Of a DNA stretch of 64,000 nucleotides, positions 44,489-52,676 are shown in pieces (position 1 is the first letter of the stretch; each line of letters begins with the position of its first letter). Below the pieces are notes generated by a model. The model saw only the letters and a list, made by a program, of their open reading frames with translations. It ran no database searches and was not told the DNA's origin. Both the position numbers and the translations under genes were made by a program. This DNA is from Microbacterium sp. 10M-3C3 (GTDB taxonomy: Bacteria > Actinomycetota > Actinomycetes > Actinomycetales > Microbacteriaceae), in the NCBI RefSeq assembly GCF_003931875.1, contig NZ_CP034245.1:3323847-3387846 (forward strand), given 5' to 3'.

Positions 44489-45802
44489 TCAGCGCTCCTC
44501 GAGGCGCTCGAGCCGTGCGACCAGCGCGGCTCGGCGCGGCGAACGCGCCGGCAGCAGGCGCAGGCACTCGCGCAGCACCTCGGCGTCATCGGACCCGCCG
44601 GCGGTGTCGGCGTAGGCGAGGAGCACGTCGACGCCGGCCTCGGCGAGGAGCGACTCCCGAATGGCGCGGCGCACCGAGTCGCGCAGCTCGGCCACGCCCG
44701 GCGCATCCGAGTCGGGGAGCACCGGGCCCGGGCAGGCGGCGAGGGCGACGCGATGCGCCCCCCGATCCAGGAGCGACAGCACGTGCTGCGCATCCGTCTC
44801 CAGCGGAGCGGCGAGACGGTACGGGCGGGACTGCGGCGCGAGGTGGGGCGCGGCGCGCTCGAGCACCTTGCGCAGACGCGTCATCTCGGGACGCAGCGTG
44901 TCGGTCGCATCGTCACCGTAGACGAGCTCGGCGAGCGCCTCCGCCGAAAGCCCCTCGCGGTGGACAGCCAGCATCAGCAGGATCTCGGCATGCCGGGCGC
45001 TCAGCTCGACGATGTGCTCGGCGGCGTGGGACGACACCTCCAGGAGCGCACGGTCACGTCCGAGCACCCGCAGGATCGTCCGCTGCGGAGTCGCCGTGCG
45101 TCGGGCCGGGCGGGATGGGGGCGGAGCGGCACGGGCCCGCAGCCGCGTGACGAGGAGCTCGCCCTCCACCGCCCGCGCCGCCGCGTCCACGAGCAGCTGC
45201 GCCTGCGGGGTCACCGCCTCCGACCCTCCGGTCACGTCGATGACGCCGATGAGGCGGCGCGTCTCGGGATCGTGGACGGGCGCCGCGGTGCACGACCACG
45301 GCTGCACGAGACGGTTGAAGTGCTCGGCCTGGCGGATCTGCACCGAGCGGTCCAGGGCGAGCGCCGTGCCGGGCGCGGACGTGCCGACGGCGTCCTCGGA
45401 CCAGTTCGCCCCGGCGACGAAGCCCATGTCGCCGGTGAGGGTGCGCACTCCTCGGTCGCCCTCGACCCACAGCAGGCGCCCCGCCGCGTCGCCGACCGCG
45501 ACGACGACGCCGGACTCCTCGGCGGATCCGGGCAGGAGCAGCGCCCTCACCATGTCCATGACGTCGGCCAGCGGGTGCGCGCGACGATACGCCTCGAGCT
45601 CATCGGCGGTGAGGTCGAGGCGCGGCAGCCCCTCCGGCCCGACCGCCGAGGCGAGCGCGCGACGCCACGATTCGCGCACGAGCGGGCGCACGTCCGCGAG
45701 CCGGCGGTCATCGCCCGCGACGAGCTCGTCGTGCGCGCGCTCGATGAGCAGCCTCGAGGTCGCGGGGGCGACATCCAGGCGCGTGGACCACGGCGACGTC
45801 AT
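44489..45802 (-). CDS. GAF-domain transcriptional regulator of aldehyde/acetoin genes
   Basis: 437 residues. An N-terminal activator-like part (LVRESWRRAL, LADVMDMVRALLL), GAF domain with FVAGANWSEDAVGTSAPGTAL and LIGVIDVTGGSEAV, then a C-terminal helical DNA-binding region (RHAEILLMLAVHREGLSAEALAELVYGDD). Such regulators accompany ExaC-type aldehyde dehydrogenases with DUF779 in actinobacteria. The AAA+ domain of classic AcoR is absent. It lies 1.3 kb from the dehydrogenase. Confidence 0.85.
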   Translation of the reverse strand: MTSPWSTRLDVAPATSRLLIERAHDELVAGDDRRLADVRPLVRESWRRALASAVGPEGLPRLDLTADELEAYRRAHPLADVMDMVRALLLPGSAEESGVVVAVGDAAGRLLWVEGDRGVRTLTGDMGFVAGANWSEDAVGTSAPGTALALDRSVQIRQAEHFNRLVQPWSCTAAPVHDPETRRLIGVIDVTGGSEAVTPQAQLLVDAAARAVEGELLVTRLRARAAPPPSRPARRTATPQRTILRVLGRDRALLEVSSHAAEHIVELSARHAEILLMLAVHREGLSAEALAELVYGDDATDTLRPEMTRLRKVLERAAPHLAPQSRPYRLAAPLETDAQHVLSLLDRGAHRVALAACPGPVLPDSDAPGVAELRDSVRRAIRESLLAEAGVDVLLAYADTAGGSDDAEVLRECLRLLPARSPRRAALVARLERLEER

Positions 45803-45893
45803 GCCGGCTCCGATCGACGGCGAACGGGCGTGCGGTCAGTGTACGTCGCGTCGCGCGGTTCCGGCAGGGATCGTGGGGGAGGACACTGGCGAC

Positions 45894-46148
45894 ATGGACA
45901 TCGAGGCGACGGCCGCCGAGCTGCTGGATGCGGCGGCGGCGGACCAGCAGGTGGTGCGGCGCCTGGAGGCGGATGCACCGGTGCCCGAGTTGCGCGCGGC
46001 GGTGCGCCGGCTGGCCCGGGCGCGCGGCGTGCGCATCCGCACGGCGATGCTGGGCCACGCCCTCGCGGTGGTGCGAGCCGATGCCGACGTATGGCACGAA
46101 CCGATCCCGACCATGCGCGCGAAGCTCACACCTGACGACGCGCGCTGA
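45894..46148 (+). CDS. small conserved protein, function unknown
   Basis: 84 residues, helical and soluble: AAELLDAAAADQQVVRRLEADAPV then GVRIRTAMLGHALAVVRADADVW. No domain recognised. It converges on the SDR gene with only 3 bp between stops. Confidence 0.6.
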   Translation: MDIEATAAELLDAAAADQQVVRRLEADAPVPELRAAVRRLARARGVRIRTAMLGHALAVVRADADVWHEPIPTMRAKLTPDDAR

Positions 46149-46151
46149 CGC

Positions 46152-46847
46152 TCACCAGGGCAGCGGCTGCCCGTCGCGCGTGAAGCTGCCGGGCTCGACG
46201 GGCGTGTCGCCGAGGATGGGCCACAGGATGCTGCGGGCGCCGTCGACGGGCGGACGGGCACCCATCTCCGCCATGCCGGGAGCGGTTGCCGTGAGCCCGG
46301 GGTCGACGACGTACACCGGGACGCGCCCCTCGAGCTCGAGTGCCGCCTTGCGCGCGAGGGCGTGCACCGCCGCCTTCGACGCGGCATACGACGCAGCCCC
46401 GGGCTGGGTCGCGATGCCGAACCGGGGATCGCCGTGCGAGCCGCCGCCGCTGCCGACGACGATGAGCGATCCGTGGCGCGCCTCGAGCGCAGGCGCGAAC
46501 GCCTGGATCGTGCGCCATGTGCCGAGCACGTTGACATCGAGCACCGCGCTCGCGGCGTCGAGGTCGGCGGCCAGCGCCGTCTCCTGCCACGGGGCGAACG
46601 CGGCGGCGTTCGCGACGACGAGGTCGACGTCCCCGGCCTCCCGCGCCGCATCCTCGAGGCTCCGCGCATCCGTCACGTCCGCCTGGATCACGCGGACGTC
46701 GCTGTCATCCGCCCAGGCTTCGGGCACCGCGCCGCGATCGCGCACCAGCGCGATGACGCGCCATCCGTCCTCCCGCAGGAGATCGACCGCAGCCGCGCCG
46801 ATCCCCCGGCCGCCTCCCGTGATCACTGCTGTCCGTTGTCCGGCCAC
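46152..46847 (-). CDS. short-chain dehydrogenase/reductase
   Basis: 231 residues. VITGGGRGIGAAAV, NAAAFAPWQ, VVGSGGGSHG and YAASKAAVHAL (Tyr-x3-Lys). NADP-type by the Arg after the glycine motif. GTG chosen because GGAGG lies 8 bp before; another GTG three codons earlier is possible. Confidence 0.85.
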   Translation of the reverse strand: MAGQRTAVITGGGRGIGAAAVDLLREDGWRVIALVRDRGAVPEAWADDSDVRVIQADVTDARSLEDAAREAGDVDLVVANAAAFAPWQETALAADLDAASAVLDVNVLGTWRTIQAFAPALEARHGSLIVVGSGGGSHGDPRFGIATQPGAASYAASKAAVHALARKAALELEGRVPVYVVDPGLTATAPGMAEMGARPPVDGARSILWPILGDTPVEPGSFTRDGQPLPW

Positions 46848-46920
46848 GTCGTCCACCTCCGGTCCGTCACGTGAGATCGTGCGCCCGGAGCACCGCGGTG
46901 TCATTCGGCGGGGGCGGCCG

Positions 46921-47256
46921 TCAGACGCGCGCCGGCAGGTTCTCGGATGCCCACTCCCCGAGCTGCGCGAGGATCGGCACGAGTCCGCGGCCCTGCGGCG
47001 TCAGCTCGTACGAGACGGTGACGGGCGGGCCGGCGTCGACCTGACGCGACACGAGCTGGAGGCCGGCGAGCTCGGCGAGGCGGTCTGACAGCACCGCGTC
47101 ACTGATCCCCGAGACCCCGCGGCGCAGCGCCACGAACGACAGCGGCCCCGCGCTCAGCGCGTCGATGATCATGCCGTTCCACCGCTTGCCGAGCACCGAG
47201 AAGGCGAGGCTCACCGCGGCGTCGCACTGCTGCGGCTCGTGGGTCTTCTCGGTCAC
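46921..47256 (-). CDS. HxlR-family regulator
   Basis: 111 residues. CDAAVSLAFSVLGKRWNGMIIDAL has the redox-sensing Cys of QorR/HypR-type members, followed by the winged helix (ISDAVLSDRLAELAGLQLVSRQV). GTG start. Divergent from the azoreductase-type gene and likely represses it until oxidised. Confidence 0.9.
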   Translation of the reverse strand: MTEKTHEPQQCDAAVSLAFSVLGKRWNGMIIDALSAGPLSFVALRRGVSGISDAVLSDRLAELAGLQLVSRQVDAGPPVTVSYELTPQGRGLVPILAQLGEWASENLPARV

Positions 47257-47330
47257 CCCACCATGGTACGCGTGCTACTCTGAGTGAAGCCGCTTTGTTT
47301 TTCATAGTAACTAGCTATTCGGAGGCATTC

Positions 47331-47987
47331 ATGTCCCTGTTCCGTCTCGACGCCAGCCTGTTCCCCGCCACCAGCGCGAGCCGCGAGCTCGCAGACCTGG
47401 TCGAGGCCGAGTGGCTCGCCGCACACCCCGACTCCACCGTGCTGCGACGCGACCTCGCCGCCGAGCCCGTCTCCGCCACCGCGTGGGCGGCCGCGGTCAC
47501 CGCGAAGGGCACCCCTGAGGCCGAGCGCTCCGACGAGCAGCGGGCCGCCGTCGCGCAGGCCGCCGCGATCGCCGATGAGCTCATCGCCGCCGACGCACTG
47601 CTCTTCGCCGTGCCGCTGTACAACTACGGCGTCTCGCAGCACTTCAAGACGTGGTTCGACCTGGCTTACACCGACCCGCGCATCGACCCGCAGGGCACGG
47701 CTCTTCGCGGCAAGCCCGCGACGCTCGTCACGGTGCTCGGCGGCAACTACGCCCCCGGGTCGCCGCGCGAGGACTGGGACCACTCCACGCCATGGCTCCG
47801 CCGCGTGCTCGAGGACGTCTGGGGCCTCGACCTGCGTGTCGTGCAGCGCCCGTTCACCCTCGTGGGCGTGAACCCCGCCCTCGACGCCTTCCGCGACGCC
47901 GCCGACGAGCTGCGCGTCGCCGCCGAGCACGACGCCCGCCGTTCGGGCCAGGAGATCGCCGACCTGCACCGCGCCCGCGTGGCCTGA
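47331..47987 (+). CDS. FMN-dependent NADH-azoreductase-like flavoprotein
   Basis: 218 residues. LDASLFPATSASRELADLVE start and AVPLYNYGVSQHFKTWFD, VTVLGGNYAPGS are typical of AzoR/AcpD flavodoxin-fold enzymes that reduce quinones or azo compounds. GGAGG sits 5 bp before the ATG. The divergent HxlR regulator suggests a response to electrophiles. Confidence 0.9.
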   Translation: MSLFRLDASLFPATSASRELADLVEAEWLAAHPDSTVLRRDLAAEPVSATAWAAAVTAKGTPEAERSDEQRAAVAQAAAIADELIAADALLFAVPLYNYGVSQHFKTWFDLAYTDPRIDPQGTALRGKPATLVTVLGGNYAPGSPREDWDHSTPWLRRVLEDVWGLDLRVVQRPFTLVGVNPALDAFRDAADELRVAAEHDARRSGQEIADLHRARVA

Positions 47988-48012
47988 CCCGCCGGCGCTG
48001 CTTCGTCGCGCT

Positions 48013-48089
48013 GCGGATTCGGATCGCGGCGCCGGATCCGGATGCGGCGGGTCGCTGCATCCGAATCTCCGCACCCGAGCCGAATCCGC
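48013..48089. repeat. nested intergenic palindrome, GGATTCGGATGC family, copy 1
   Basis: Outer arms GCGGATTCGG (48013-48022) and CCGAATCCGC (48080-48089); GCATCCGAATC (48058-48068) can alternatively pair with GATTCGGAT on the left. The GGATGCGGCGGGTCGCTGCATC block and GAGCCGAATCCGCG recur at 49328-49385, downstream of the adjacent dehydrogenase. Confidence 0.7.
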
Positions 48090-48174
48090 GCGCGGGCCGC
48101 TGAGAGCGTCAACCCCGTGCCCGCGCCGCGCAGCCGGTGCGAGGCTGGACGGGATCCAGAGAAAGGACGCGCTC

Positions 48175-49209
48175 ATGAAGGCCGTGCAGTATCGCGAGAT
48201 CGGCAAGGGACCCGAGGTCGTCGAGATCGAGACGCCCGAACCCGGCCCGGGCCAGATCCGGCTCAAGGTGACCGCGGCGGGCCTGTGCCACAGCGACTGG
48301 TTCGTGATGGACCTCCCGGAGGAGCAGTACACGTACGGACTCCCGCTCACTCTCGGCCACGAGGGCGCGGGTGTGGTCGACAAGCTCGGCGACGGGGTCG
48401 AGGGCGTGCAGGTCGGCGAGGCCTACGCGATCTACGGACCGTGGGGCTGCGGCCGGTGCCACGCGTGCGCGCAAGGCGCGGAGAACTACTGCCCGTATGC
48501 CGCCGACCTCGGCATCGCCCCTCCCGGACTCGGCTCGCCCGGCGCGATGGCCGAGTACGTGATCGTCGACGATCCGCGCCACCTCGTGCCGCTCGGCGAC
48601 CTCGACCCTGTCGAGACCGTCTCGCTGACGGATGCCGGACTCACGCCCTATCACGCGATCACCTCGGCGCGGCACAAGCTCTACCCGGGCGCGACCGCCG
48701 TCGTCATCGGCGTCGGCGGACTCGGCCACGTGGGTGTGCAGATCCTCCGCGCGATCAGCCAGGCCACCGTCATCGCCGTCGACGTGAGCGACGAAAAGCT
48801 GGAACTCGCCCGCGAGGTCGGCGCGCACCGCACCGTCGTGTCGGGCGAGGGCGCCGCCGATCGCATCCGGGAGCTCACCGGCGGCCTGGGCGCGACGGCG
48901 GTGTTCGACTTCGTCGGCGTGCAGCCCACGATCGACCTGGCGCGCGAGATCGCAGGCCTCGACAGCTTCATCCACATCGTCGGCATCGGCGGCGGCATCC
49001 TGCCGACCGGCTTCTTCTCCACACCGATGGGCGCCGCCGTGCGCGCACCGTACTGGGGCACGCGCAGCGAGCTCATCGAGGTACTCGACCTCGCGCGCTC
49101 CGGGGCGGTCGGCGTGCACGTCGAGCGCTACGGCTTCGACGGCGCCGTGGAGGCCTACCGCAAGCTGCACGCGGGCACGGTCCGCGGCCGCGCGGTCGTC
49201 GTGCCCTGA
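48175..49209 (+). CDS. zinc-dependent alcohol dehydrogenase
   Basis: 344 residues. Catalytic C in GLCHSDWF, GHEGAG, structural cysteines in WGCGRCHACAQGAENYC, NAD motif VVIGVGGLGHVGV. Resembles NAD-dependent (R)-2,3-butanediol/aryl-alcohol type enzymes; substrate unknown. GAAAGGA upstream of the ATG. It is flanked on both sides by copies of the same palindrome family. Confidence 0.92.
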   Translation: MKAVQYREIGKGPEVVEIETPEPGPGQIRLKVTAAGLCHSDWFVMDLPEEQYTYGLPLTLGHEGAGVVDKLGDGVEGVQVGEAYAIYGPWGCGRCHACAQGAENYCPYAADLGIAPPGLGSPGAMAEYVIVDDPRHLVPLGDLDPVETVSLTDAGLTPYHAITSARHKLYPGATAVVIGVGGLGHVGVQILRAISQATVIAVDVSDEKLELAREVGAHRTVVSGEGAADRIRELTGGLGATAVFDFVGVQPTIDLAREIAGLDSFIHIVGIGGGILPTGFFSTPMGAAVRAPYWGTRSELIEVLDLARSGAVGVHVERYGFDGAVEAYRKLHAGTVRGRAVVVP

Positions 49210-49228
49210 GCCGGCCGGCCGTCGCAGC

Positions 49229-49296
49229 GTCGGAGGATGAGCGCTTCGTCGGAGGATTCGGCCGTGAATCGCCCGGCGAAGATGCGATCCTCCGAC
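49229..49296. repeat. intergenic palindrome GTCGGAGGAT
   Basis: GTCGGAGGAT at 49229-49238, repeated at 49248-49257, pairs with ATCCTCCGAC at 49287-49296. Two alternative stems are therefore possible. It lies just after the alcohol dehydrogenase. Confidence 0.65.
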
Positions 49297-49307
49297 GACG
49301 CGCGCAC

Positions 49308-49383
49308 TGGATTCGGCTGAGCGAGCCGGATTCGGATGCGGCGGGCCGCTGCATCCGAATCCGCAGGTGTGAGCCGAATCCGC
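49308..49383. repeat. nested intergenic palindrome, GGATTCGGATGC family, copy 2
   Basis: Inner perfect 12 bp arms GGATTCGGATGC (49328-49339) and GCATCCGAATCC (49351-49362) with an 11-base loop, enclosed by outer arms GGATTCGGCT (49309-49318) and AGCCGAATCC (49372-49381). Between convergent adh and cca. Confidence 0.8.
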
Positions 49384-49402
49384 GGACGGGGGCGGCCGGG
49401 AT

Positions 49403-50833
49403 TCAGGCCGGGCGGGCCGCCCACCACGCGCGCAGGCGCCGCTCGGCCTCCTCCTCGCCGAGCACGCCCTCGTCCAGGCGCAGGTCGAGGAGGAAGCGGT
49501 ACGCCTCGCCGACCTCGCGGCCGGGACGGATGCCGAGCACCTCCTGGATGCGGTTGCCGTCGAGCTCGGGCCGCACCGCGTCGAGCTCCTCCTGCTCGCG
49601 GAGCTCCGCGATGCGCCGCTCGATGTCGTCGTAGGCCGAGGCCAAGCGGGCGGCCTTGCGGCGATTGCGGGTCGTGACGTCGGCACGCGTGAGGATGTGC
49701 AGGCGCTCGAGTTCGTCGCCCGCGTCGCGAACGTAGCGCCGGACGGCCGAGTCGGTCCACGCCCCCTCCGCGTACCCGAAGAACCGCAGGTGCAGCTCGA
49801 TGAGCTTCGTGACCGACCCGATCGTGTCGGAATCGAAGCGCAGCGCCTGCAGCCGCTTGCGCGCCATCCGCGCGCCCTTGACGTCGTGGTGATGGAAGGT
49901 GACGCCGCCGCCGGGCTCGAGGCGCCGCGTCGCGGGCTTGCCGATGTCGTGCAGCAGCGCTGCGAGCCGCAGCGGCACGTCGGGGGCGGCGCCGGGATAC
50001 CGTTCGTGTTCGAGGTCGATCGCCTGACGCAGCACGGTGAGCGAGTGCTCGTAGACGTCTTTGTGGTGGTGGTGCTCGTCCACCTCGAGCCGGAGCGCGG
50101 GCACCTCCGGCAGGAACCGCTCGATGAGCCCGGTCTCCACGAGGATCCGGATGCCGCGGACCGGGTCGTCGCTCGCGAGCAGCCGCACGAGCTCGCCCTG
50201 GATCCGCTCGGCGCTCACGATCGACAGCGTGTCGCCGAGCTCGCTCATCGCGGCGAGCGTCGCATCGTCGACGGTGAAGTTCAGCTGCGACGCGAAGCGC
50301 GCGGCCCGCAGCATCCGAAGCGGATCGTCGCCGAAGCTGACCGCCGGGTCGATGGGCGTGCGGAGGCGCTGCGCGAGGAGGTCTTCGACGCCGCCGGTCG
50401 GGTCGACGAGCGTCTTCCCGGGCACGCGGAGAGCCATCGCGTTGACGGTGAAGTCGCGGCGGACGAGGTCGTCCTCGAGGGTGTCGCCGAACGCGACCGT
50501 GGGCTTGCGCGTCATGCCGTCGTACGCGTCGGCGCGGTACGTCGTGATCTCCACCTGCTCGCCGGAGACGCGTGCGCCGATCGTGCCGAAGTCGCGCCCG
50601 ACGTCCCAGCGGGCCGACGAGATCGGCGTGACGATGCGGAGGATGTCGTCGGGCCGGGCGTCGGTGGTGAAGTCGAGGTCGTGCGTGTCGCGGCCGAGGA
50701 GCGCGTCGCGCACCGGACCGCCGACGACGGCGAGCTCGTGGCCGGCGTCGGCGAACGCACGGCCGAGCCGCGCGACGACGTCGGAGGCGGCGAGCGCGTC
50801 GAGGCGCGCGACACCCTCGGCCATGTTGAGCAT
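49403..50833 (-). CDS. cca: CCA tRNA nucleotidyltransferase
   Basis: 476 residues. Nucleotidyltransferase head VVGGPVRDALLGRDTHDLDFTTD, RRDFTVNAMAL, ATP-specifying neck and a C-terminal HD domain (ALLHDIGKPATR). Adds or repairs the 3' CCA of tRNAs. First gene of the origin-side housekeeping block, as in other actinobacteria. An alternative ATG three codons later is possible. Confidence 0.96.
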   Translation of the reverse strand: MLNMAEGVARLDALAASDVVARLGRAFADAGHELAVVGGPVRDALLGRDTHDLDFTTDARPDDILRIVTPISSARWDVGRDFGTIGARVSGEQVEITTYRADAYDGMTRKPTVAFGDTLEDDLVRRDFTVNAMALRVPGKTLVDPTGGVEDLLAQRLRTPIDPAVSFGDDPLRMLRAARFASQLNFTVDDATLAAMSELGDTLSIVSAERIQGELVRLLASDDPVRGIRILVETGLIERFLPEVPALRLEVDEHHHHKDVYEHSLTVLRQAIDLEHERYPGAAPDVPLRLAALLHDIGKPATRRLEPGGGVTFHHHDVKGARMARKRLQALRFDSDTIGSVTKLIELHLRFFGYAEGAWTDSAVRRYVRDAGDELERLHILTRADVTTRNRRKAARLASAYDDIERRIAELREQEELDAVRPELDGNRIQEVLGIRPGREVGEAYRFLLDLRLDEGVLGEEEAERRLRAWWAARPA

Positions 50834-50860
50834 GGCTTCGAGCCTACGGCCTCGCCCTCG

Positions 50861-50927
50861 GCGGGCGAATCGGCCGAGATCAGTGCGATCCGCGCCGATT
50901 CGTGCTGCATCCGGCCGATTCGCCCGC
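50861..50927. repeat. intergenic palindrome with 16 bp perfect arms
   Basis: GCGGGCGAATCGGCCG (50861-50876) and CGGCCGATTCGCCCGC (50912-50927), spacer 35 bases. From 50940 to 51045 follows GC-rich direct-repeat DNA (CCCGAGCGGTTGCA twice, CGCCGAGCCCCGCCG twice). No gene in 50834-51047. Confidence 0.75.
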
Positions 50928-51047
50928 ACCCGGCCCGCTTACCCGAGCGGTTGCACCCGAGCGGTTGCACCCGGGCCGTGCCGAGTCGCGCCGAGCCCCG
51001 CCGAGCTGCACCCGAGCCGCGCCGAGCCCCGCCGGGCGGCACCCGCG

Positions 51048-52568
51048 TCAGTCCGCGAAGCGCAGGAAGCCGGTGAAGACGAGCTCGCGGATGCGGGGGA
51101 AGACGTCGGCCCGCAGTGCCGCCGCATCCACGTCCAGCAGGTCGGCGACGGCGTCGACGAGCGCGCCGAGGGGCAGGTCGCCGTCGCTCGCGCCCACGAC
51201 CGCGGCCAGCGCCGGGTCGACCGACAGCGCACGGCCGAACCCGCCGCCCTGGCGCAGCTCGATGATGGTGGGCGTCTCCTCGCCCGGCCGGTGGTGACGC
51301 GCTTCGGTCACATCGGGTGAGACGACGAACCCGGATGCGGCGAGGCCGACGTCATCGGTGCGCTGCAGCCGGTCGTGCGCGGCGAGCGCCGCGGCCACGT
51401 GCGCGCCGAGTGGGCCCTCGCCCGATCCCGCGACGCGCTCGAAGCGGCTGAGCGTGGGCCGGTCGTCGGCCGGGCGGCGCAGCAGGATGTAGCCGAACCC
51501 GATCGCTGTGACCTCGCGCCCGGCGAAGTCGTCGAGCCATGCGTCGACCAGCCGCGCGTAGGCGGGCGTCCCGGGCAGCGTCCCGCCGTCGCGGATCCAC
51601 AGCTCGGCGTAGGCGAGCGGGTCGAGCGTCTCGCGCTCGACGACCCATGCGTCCAGCGGAATGCTCGACTGGTCCACCCACTCGCGCACGCGCTCGAGGC
51701 CGTCCCTGCCCCCGCGCGTCTCCCAGTTCCCGAGCAGCTGCGCGACGCCGCCGGGGGCGAGATGCTCGCCCGCCCCGCGCACGACGTCGGCGACGAGCGC
51801 GTCGCCCTCGCGTCCCCCGTCGCGATACTCGTACGCCGGGACGTCCGCGACGCGCGGCGTGATCACGAACGGGGGGTTCGTGGCGATGCGGTCGAAGCGC
51901 TCGTGGCGCACCGGCGCGAAGAGGCTGCCGTGCCGCGTCTCGATGCCGTCGACGCCGTTGAGCAGGGCGTTCAGACGCGTGAAGCGCAGGGCACGCTGCG
52001 ACACGTCGGTCGCGACGACACGGTCGACGTCGCGCCGCATCCGTAGGGCCTGGATGCCGCACCCGGTGCCGACATCGAGTCCGGTCGCGGCGGGTCCGCC
52101 CACCTGCAGCGCCGCGAGAGTGAGGGAGGCGCCGCCGACACCGAGCACGTGGTCTTCGGGGAGGGGGCCGCCGAGCGCCGCCTCGTCGAGGTCGCTCGCG
52201 ATCCACCACTCGCCCTCGCCGTGCGCGTCGGCGAAGGCCTGCGGGCGCACGAGCGCCGCCGCACGCACGACGCGGCCGTCCAGGTCGGCGAGTCCCAGTG
52301 CGGCAAGTCCCGCCGACCCCGTCGCCGGCAGCGCGGTGTCGACGAGGTCGCGCCCCTGCTCGACGCCGAGCCCGAGAAGACGCGCGAGCACCGCGAGCGG
52401 GTCCCGGCGCTCCCCGAGCACGCGCAGCGCGGGGCCGCGCAGGCCCCGCGCGATGGCGTCGTCCGCCGTCTCTCCCCACGCCTCCCGCAGCCCGCGCGAC
52501 GAGTAGCCGGCCGCGCGCAGGTCGGCGGCGAGCGCGGCGGCGAGGGCGGGGTCGGGATGCGGCAGCAT
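51048..52568 (-). CDS. class I methyltransferase with N-terminal DUF7059
   Basis: 506 residues. An actinobacterial N-terminal region (about 1-130), then a small-methyltransferase domain with TGLDVGTGCGIQAL for SAM and NPPF (IATNPPFVI) for the substrate amine, plus a ~150-residue C-terminal part. The NPPF motif indicates N-methylation of a nucleobase or glutamine, as in RsmC/PrmC-type enzymes. ATG at MLPHPDP fits homologue lengths. Confidence 0.88.
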   Translation of the reverse strand: MLPHPDPALAAALAADLRAAGYSSRGLREAWGETADDAIARGLRGPALRVLGERRDPLAVLARLLGLGVEQGRDLVDTALPATGSAGLAALGLADLDGRVVRAAALVRPQAFADAHGEGEWWIASDLDEAALGGPLPEDHVLGVGGASLTLAALQVGGPAATGLDVGTGCGIQALRMRRDVDRVVATDVSQRALRFTRLNALLNGVDGIETRHGSLFAPVRHERFDRIATNPPFVITPRVADVPAYEYRDGGREGDALVADVVRGAGEHLAPGGVAQLLGNWETRGGRDGLERVREWVDQSSIPLDAWVVERETLDPLAYAELWIRDGGTLPGTPAYARLVDAWLDDFAGREVTAIGFGYILLRRPADDRPTLSRFERVAGSGEGPLGAHVAAALAAHDRLQRTDDVGLAASGFVVSPDVTEARHHRPGEETPTIIELRQGGGFGRALSVDPALAAVVGASDGDLPLGALVDAVADLLDVDAAALRADVFPRIRELVFTGFLRFAD

Positions 52569-52676
52569 CCGACCATTCAAGCGCTGTCCACGCGCCCACG
52601 GGCGAGGCGCACGGGTTGCGCACGGGCGACGCCCGTAGAATCGCTGCGGCGCGGCGGTCGGTCGCGTGGAGCTCGT

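Noticed and set aside
50940..51045. Minisatellite coding region
   Set aside because: No frame in the GC-rich direct repeats has a start with a ribosome site; it is intergenic between two leftward genes.
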